Assembly (NCBI GenBank): GCA_002315795.1
Contig: DCIF01000126.1
Span: 6,734-25,064, forward strand
Source: Bacteroidales bacterium UBA1733
Lineage (GTDB): Bacteria; Bacteroidota; Bacteroidia; Bacteroidales; UBA3663
Direction of reading: 5' to 3'
Length of the DNA stretch: 18,331 nt
Below are positions 15,554-18,331 of the stretch, one piece after another. The translations under genes and the position numbers were made by a program. Each line of letters begins with the position of its first letter. The stretch's first letter is position 1. The notes under the pieces were generated by a model that worked only from the letters and a program-made list of their open reading frames with translations, searched no databases and was not told the origin of the DNA.

Positions 15554-16819
15554 ATGAAAAGAAATCTGATTCTTCTGGGGTATGCTCCTTACCGCAATGC
15601 CCATGTTTGCCGAGCAGATTACTGCCGACCAAGCACTCCTTCGCATGCGTCACGAGAGCCCTGCTCAAATCAACGATGTTGAGCAACTGGTCTATACATC
15701 TGCTAATAATTAGCGCAACACCTACTATGCATACAATCGCGCAAATGGCGGTTTCGTGCTGCTGAGTGCCGACGATGCTATGCCAGCCGTTCTGGGCTAT
15801 ACCGACAAGGGTACATTCAACTACAGCGAACTCCCCTCAAATCTGCGTTGGTATCTTAGCCTGCTAGACCATGTAGCTCCGGTGCAGCAACACATCAGCG
15901 CCACAGCTGTTCAGCCCCTTTTAGGAGCTATTGCCTGGGATCAGGACTATCCATCAACTACCTTACCCCTACCTACGAAGAGGATGGTGAAACCGTGAAC
16001 TGTGCCACCGGCTGTGTTGCCACTGCCATGGCTCAGATCATGCGTTACTATTGCTGGCCTGCAGTAGGTACCGGATCACACTCTTACAGCTACCAGATGG
16101 AGATTGAATCTGGAGTATTTGCCGACGAGACCAGCACGCTGAGCAGCAACTTCGCACAGCACCACTACGACTGGGACAATATGCTCGAGGTCTACTCATT
16201 CGATGAAGAGGGGTATGGCGATTTTAATGAGGCTCAGCAAGATGCCGTAGCTCTCCTGCTGCTCGACTGTGGCGTGGCTTCAGAAATGATCTGGGGCACA
16301 AATGCTGCTGGTGGTTCGGGCACACAGACCGGTACTGCCATGGAAGGCTGAATCAATTATTTGGGTTATAGTTCTGATATGCAGTTGGTTTACGCAGCCG
16401 ATTATTCTGCTACCCAGTGGGAACAACTCATCTACGATGAGCTTGCTTCTGGTCGTCCTGTTATGTTCGGTGGCAATGGTGCAGATGGCAGTGGAGGTCA
16501 CGAATTTGTTTGCGACGGTTTCAATCAGGGTCTCTTCCACATCAACTGGGGGTGGAGTGGTCAGGACAATGGATATTTTGCCATCAATGGTCCTGGACTT
16601 ATGCCTGGTGGATCAGGCTCAGGTGGTGCCGGCGAAGGCGCAAGCTATGGCTATGACCTGGAGGCTGTTATCGGTATCCGTCCCAACAATGCTCAGTCTA
16701 TTATTTCGAGCATCAACCCAACCTCCCCTGTGCAGGTATTCGACATCTTTGGTCGTCCTGCATCACAGAATCATCAGGGCATCGTTATCCGTAAAGGAGG
16801 CAAGTCTCTGACTCTCTAA
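15554..16819 (+). pseudogene. C10 family (streptopain-like) cysteine peptidase, disrupted by two frameshifts and two stops
   Basis: Read through its lesions the gene encodes about 420 residues: a signal peptide (MKRNLILL then GMLLTAMPMFAEQ), a Spi-type propeptide (YYAYNRANGGFVLLSADDA), a C10 catalytic domain and a short tail. Lesions: an extra G in the run 15577-15580; an in-frame TAG at 15711-15713; a one-base loss near 15951-15953, shifting DQDYP into INYLTPTYEE; and an in-frame TGA at 16349-16351. The catalytic Cys (TGCVATAMAQIM, codon 16013-16015), His (GGHEFVCDGF, codon 16499-16501) and HINWGWSG block are intact. The tail PVQVFDIFGRP...GIVIRKGGKSLTL resembles a short type-9-secretion sorting domain. 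C10 enzymes are secreted proteases with an N-terminal inhibitory propeptide. The lesions look recent, because residues between them are well conserved; assembly error is the main alternative. Confidence 0.85.
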
Positions 16820-16837
16820 AATATAGATTGCATACTA

Positions 16838-16878
16838 TACTGCCCAGGTTCTTATTCTATCTAAGAGCCTGGGCAGTA
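16838..16878 (+). terminator. Strong hairpin terminator after the C10 pseudogene
   Basis: Arms 16838-16854 and 16862-16878 form a 17-bp stem with one T-G wobble (the core is ACTGCCCAGG) around a 7-base loop. The sequence after it is pyrimidine-rich but lacks a long T run. It starts 18 bases after the stop codon. Confidence 0.75.
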
Positions 16879-16946
16879 ACTATTTATCTACTTTTCTATT
16901 ACCGACAAGAACATTATTTTCGCTTTATTTTGCGCTTCTCGGCTTG

Positions 16947-17115
16947 CGTCACGGCGTCACAGATACAGTAACACAGTAAATGGACACCCACATACCTAAA
17001 ATAAGGTCTATATATATATTTAAATAAATATATATATAGAATTCTATGTTCAACTCTTCACGACGTCAAAGTGCAGGCGCACTTACTGTGTTACTGTAAC
17101 TGTGACGCTGTGACG
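16947..17115. repeat. 33-bp outer inverted repeat with internal 8-bp units
   Basis: Arms 16947-16979 and 17083-17115 are reverse complements at 31 of 33 positions (one mismatch is a G-T wobble). Each arm is itself repetitive: the left reads CGTCACGG, CGTCACAG, AT, ACAGTAAC, ACAGTAA. The right arm is followed by seven T (17116-17122), so transcripts from the left could form a large terminator-like hairpin. A 103-base interior separates the arms and contains a second inverted repeat. No gene is visible inside; a small GTGGG/CCCAC hairpin lies just outside at 17125-17138. Confidence 0.85.
17007..17040. repeat. 16-bp inner inverted repeat made of alternating AT
   Basis: Arms 17007-17022 and 17025-17040 are perfect reverse complements around a central AA. 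Apart from one C/G pair near the ends (TCTA and TAGA) the sequence is all A and T, mostly alternating. It lies near the centre of the outer 33-bp inverted repeat and could extrude as a cruciform. Confidence 0.88.
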
Positions 17116-17230
17116 TTTTTTTGCGTGGGCCGACCCACATTCACGTTCACTCCTATCACGAAAAATAATTGAAAAAAAAATAGCCAAAGACTAAATTTTC
17201 GACCCCCTTCCGGGTATAAGGTAGTGGGAG

Positions 17231-17440
17231 GGTTATCTTTCGCCAAGAAAAGACTTCTACCAATAGGGGAAATGCAATATTGAACAAAGAAACGATTTTG
17301 AGGATTGCGATAAACGGAATCTCTGGCCAGGATTCTATTTCAGGCAAACCACAAAACCGAATCTGAGCACAAGATTGTATTTTGACGATTGCGAGAAATC
17401 GATTCTTTGACAATTGATGTTCTTCTGGTAAAGGATTAAG
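17231..17440 (-). repeat. Degenerate 42-bp tandem array, codon-phased as 14-residue repeats
   Basis: Units begin at 17231, 17273, 17315, 17357 and 17399. By eye, 17295-17314 and 17379-17398 agree at 18 of 20 positions, and 17315-17340 and 17357-17382 at 19 of 26; the outer units are weaker. On the minus strand one stop-free frame reads each unit as 14 residues: FLAIVKIQSCAQIR, FCGLPEIESWPEIP, FIAILKIVSLFNIA, FPLLVEVFSWRKIT. The shared pattern is F, two residues, I/L, one residue, E/K, I/V, one residue, S, then I at position 13. This frame is open from 17602 to a stop near 17156, overlapping the 3' end of pdxT in another frame. I see no start signal for it, so it is listed as a repeat. Confidence 0.7.
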
Positions 17441-17993
17441 CAGAACACATTGAAAGGAACAACCGATGCACTCTGGTGTCATTCGTAAGTTCCGGATGGA
17501 ATGCCGTGACGAGTTGGTTCGCTTGTCTGGCAGCAACGATACGATTGTCCACTTCTGCCAAGACTTCAACATCGTTATCATATTCTTCAATATACGGGGC
17601 ACGAATGAACGTCATGGGTATTTCTCCAATCCCCTTGAACGAGGCAACAGCATTAAAACTGCCTAATTGTCGTCCGTACGCATTTCGATGAGCCATAATA
17701 TCCATCGTACCGAGATGTTTCTTGTCGAGCATAATCAGTCCGGCGCAAGTACCCAACACAGGCATACCCTTCTGTATCGCTTCCTTGATAGGGTCAAACA
17801 GTTCCTCGTCGCGCATGATACGAGACATGGCTGTACTCTCGCCACCAGGTATTACTAGTGCTCCAGTATCGGCAAGTTGGTAGTTTTGCCAATCGGCGAG
17901 GTTGCGGATGAGGGTTGTCTCAGCGCCCAAAGATTGGAGCATCTGCTGATGTTCAGCAAATGCCCCTTGAAGTGCTAAAATTGCGATATTCAT
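17436..17993 (-). CDS. pdxT: Pyridoxal 5'-phosphate synthase, glutaminase subunit
   Basis: This 185-residue class I glutamine amidotransferase supplies ammonia from glutamine to PdxS for vitamin B6 synthesis. The catalytic triad is visible: Cys83 in GTCAGLIML, and His166 and Glu168 in FHPEL close to the C terminus. The early GGEST motif (residues 50-54) and RAPYIE are typical of PdxT. Length matches the family (about 185-200). Its ATG overlaps the pdxS stop as ATGA (17990-17993), which usually couples translation of the two subunits and so fits their stoichiometric complex. It converges on the C10 pseudogene from the right; the 3' flank is the 42-bp repeat array. Confidence 0.96.
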   Translation of the reverse strand: MNIAILALQGAFAEHQQMLQSLGAETTLIRNLADWQNYQLADTGALVIPGGESTAMSRIMRDEELFDPIKEAIQKGMPVLGTCAGLIMLDKKHLGTMDIMAHRNAYGRQLGSFNAVASFKGIGEIPMTFIRAPYIEEYDNDVEVLAEVDNRIVAARQANQLVTAFHPELTNDTRVHRLFLSMCSA

Positions 17994-18331
17994 TTCCCAC
18001 GTTCAGCCATTAAAAGCTGTATTTCCGATTCGTTGATACCTACCATTGCCTCACCAAGGTCCTCAGACAGTTCGGCCAGAATCTTGGGGTTGTTGTAGTT
18101 GGTAACAGCCTTAACGATGGCATTAGCACGCTTCTGTGGGTTGCCGCTCTTAAAGATACCACTGCCCACAAAGACACCCTCAGCACCCAACTGCATCATG
18201 AGGGCGGCATCGGCTGGGGTGGCTACTCCTCCGGCAGCAAAGTTCACGACAGGCAACTTGCCGTTCTCGTGCACATACTGCACCAGTTCGTAGGGCACGC
18301 GCAGTTGCTTGGCTGCCTCATAGAGCTCGTC
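17990..18331 (-). CDS. pdxS: Pyridoxal 5'-phosphate synthase, lyase subunit, C-terminal part
   Basis: The last 113 residues are present; the gene continues past the right edge. PdxS builds pyridoxal 5'-phosphate from ribose 5-phosphate, glyceraldehyde 3-phosphate and ammonia delivered by PdxT, in a dodecameric barrel complex. The phosphate-binding loops of the late barrel are clear: [17 protein letters not shown] and [11 protein letters not shown]. The reading frame is open to the window edge ([11 protein letters not shown] precedes PYELVQ), so an internal GTG near 18298 is not the start. It overlaps pdxT by four bases (ATGA). Regulation cannot be seen because the 5' end is outside. Confidence 0.95.
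   Translation of the reverse strand, partial: DELYEAAKQLRVPYELVQYVHENGKLPVVNFAAGGVATPADAALMMQLGAEGVFVGSGIFKSGNPQKRANAIVKAVTNYNNPKILAELSEDLGEAMVGINESEIQLLMAERGK

Noticed and set aside
17231..17440. CRISPR array
   Set aside because: The 42-bp units are directly adjacent, degenerate along their length and have no unique spacers; no cas genes are present.
17156..17602. A confident 148-residue minus-strand gene over the 42-bp array
   Set aside because: No promoter or start signal is evident, its first third is a shadow of pdxT, and the rest is explained by the repeat. It is kept as a repeat with an open question.

Overview
The window looks like a chromosomal segment from an anaerobic member of the Bacteroidales, most probably Prevotella or a close relative. 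Several things point there: promoters of the Bacteroides type (TTTG about 26 bp before TAnnTTTG), a PorX-type response regulator with a PglZ domain, a TPR-membrane-AraC regulator, a C10 (streptopain-like) peptidase with a short type-9-secretion-like tail, a sodium-pumping oxaloacetate decarboxylase operon, and AT-rich leaders without clear Shine-Dalgarno sites. The genus is an inference; the order is well supported.

Layout. 1-4423 (+): the 3' end of an M13 zinc endopeptidase, a lipoprotein 5'-nucleotidase, and a secreted GH3-like glycosidase fused to a serine beta-lactamase-like domain. These closely spaced genes fit an envelope or periplasmic salvage operon. 4500-8509 (+): a terminator overlapping a promoter, then oadG, oadA and oadB, with a foreign-looking four-helix-bundle gene wedged between oadA and oadB and bracketed by inverted 7-bp repeats. 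8638-13366 (+): porX from an almost leaderless promoter, another 7-bp repeat array, then an acyl/aryl-CoA ligase-like AMP-binding enzyme and a phytoene-desaturase-like FAD oxidoreductase, closed by a terminator. 13534-16878 (+): a promoter, a small membrane protein, a TPR-TM-AraC regulator and a C10 peptidase broken by two frameshifts and two stop codons but with its catalytic residues still present, followed by a strong terminator.

16879-17440 holds no confident gene. It contains a nested pair of inverted repeats (a 33-bp outer pair around a 16-bp AT-only pair) and a degenerate 42-bp tandem array that, on the minus strand, reads as 14-residue repeats. 17436-18331 (-): pdxT and the 3' part of pdxS, overlapping by ATGA, which make pyridoxal 5'-phosphate.

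The best candidates for something undescribed are the heptad repeats at gene junctions with the inserted four-helix gene, the codon-phased 42-bp array beside pdxT, and the nested inverted repeat. No complete new defence or mobile system is visible; I see no transposase, integrase, reverse transcriptase, CRISPR array or tRNA.
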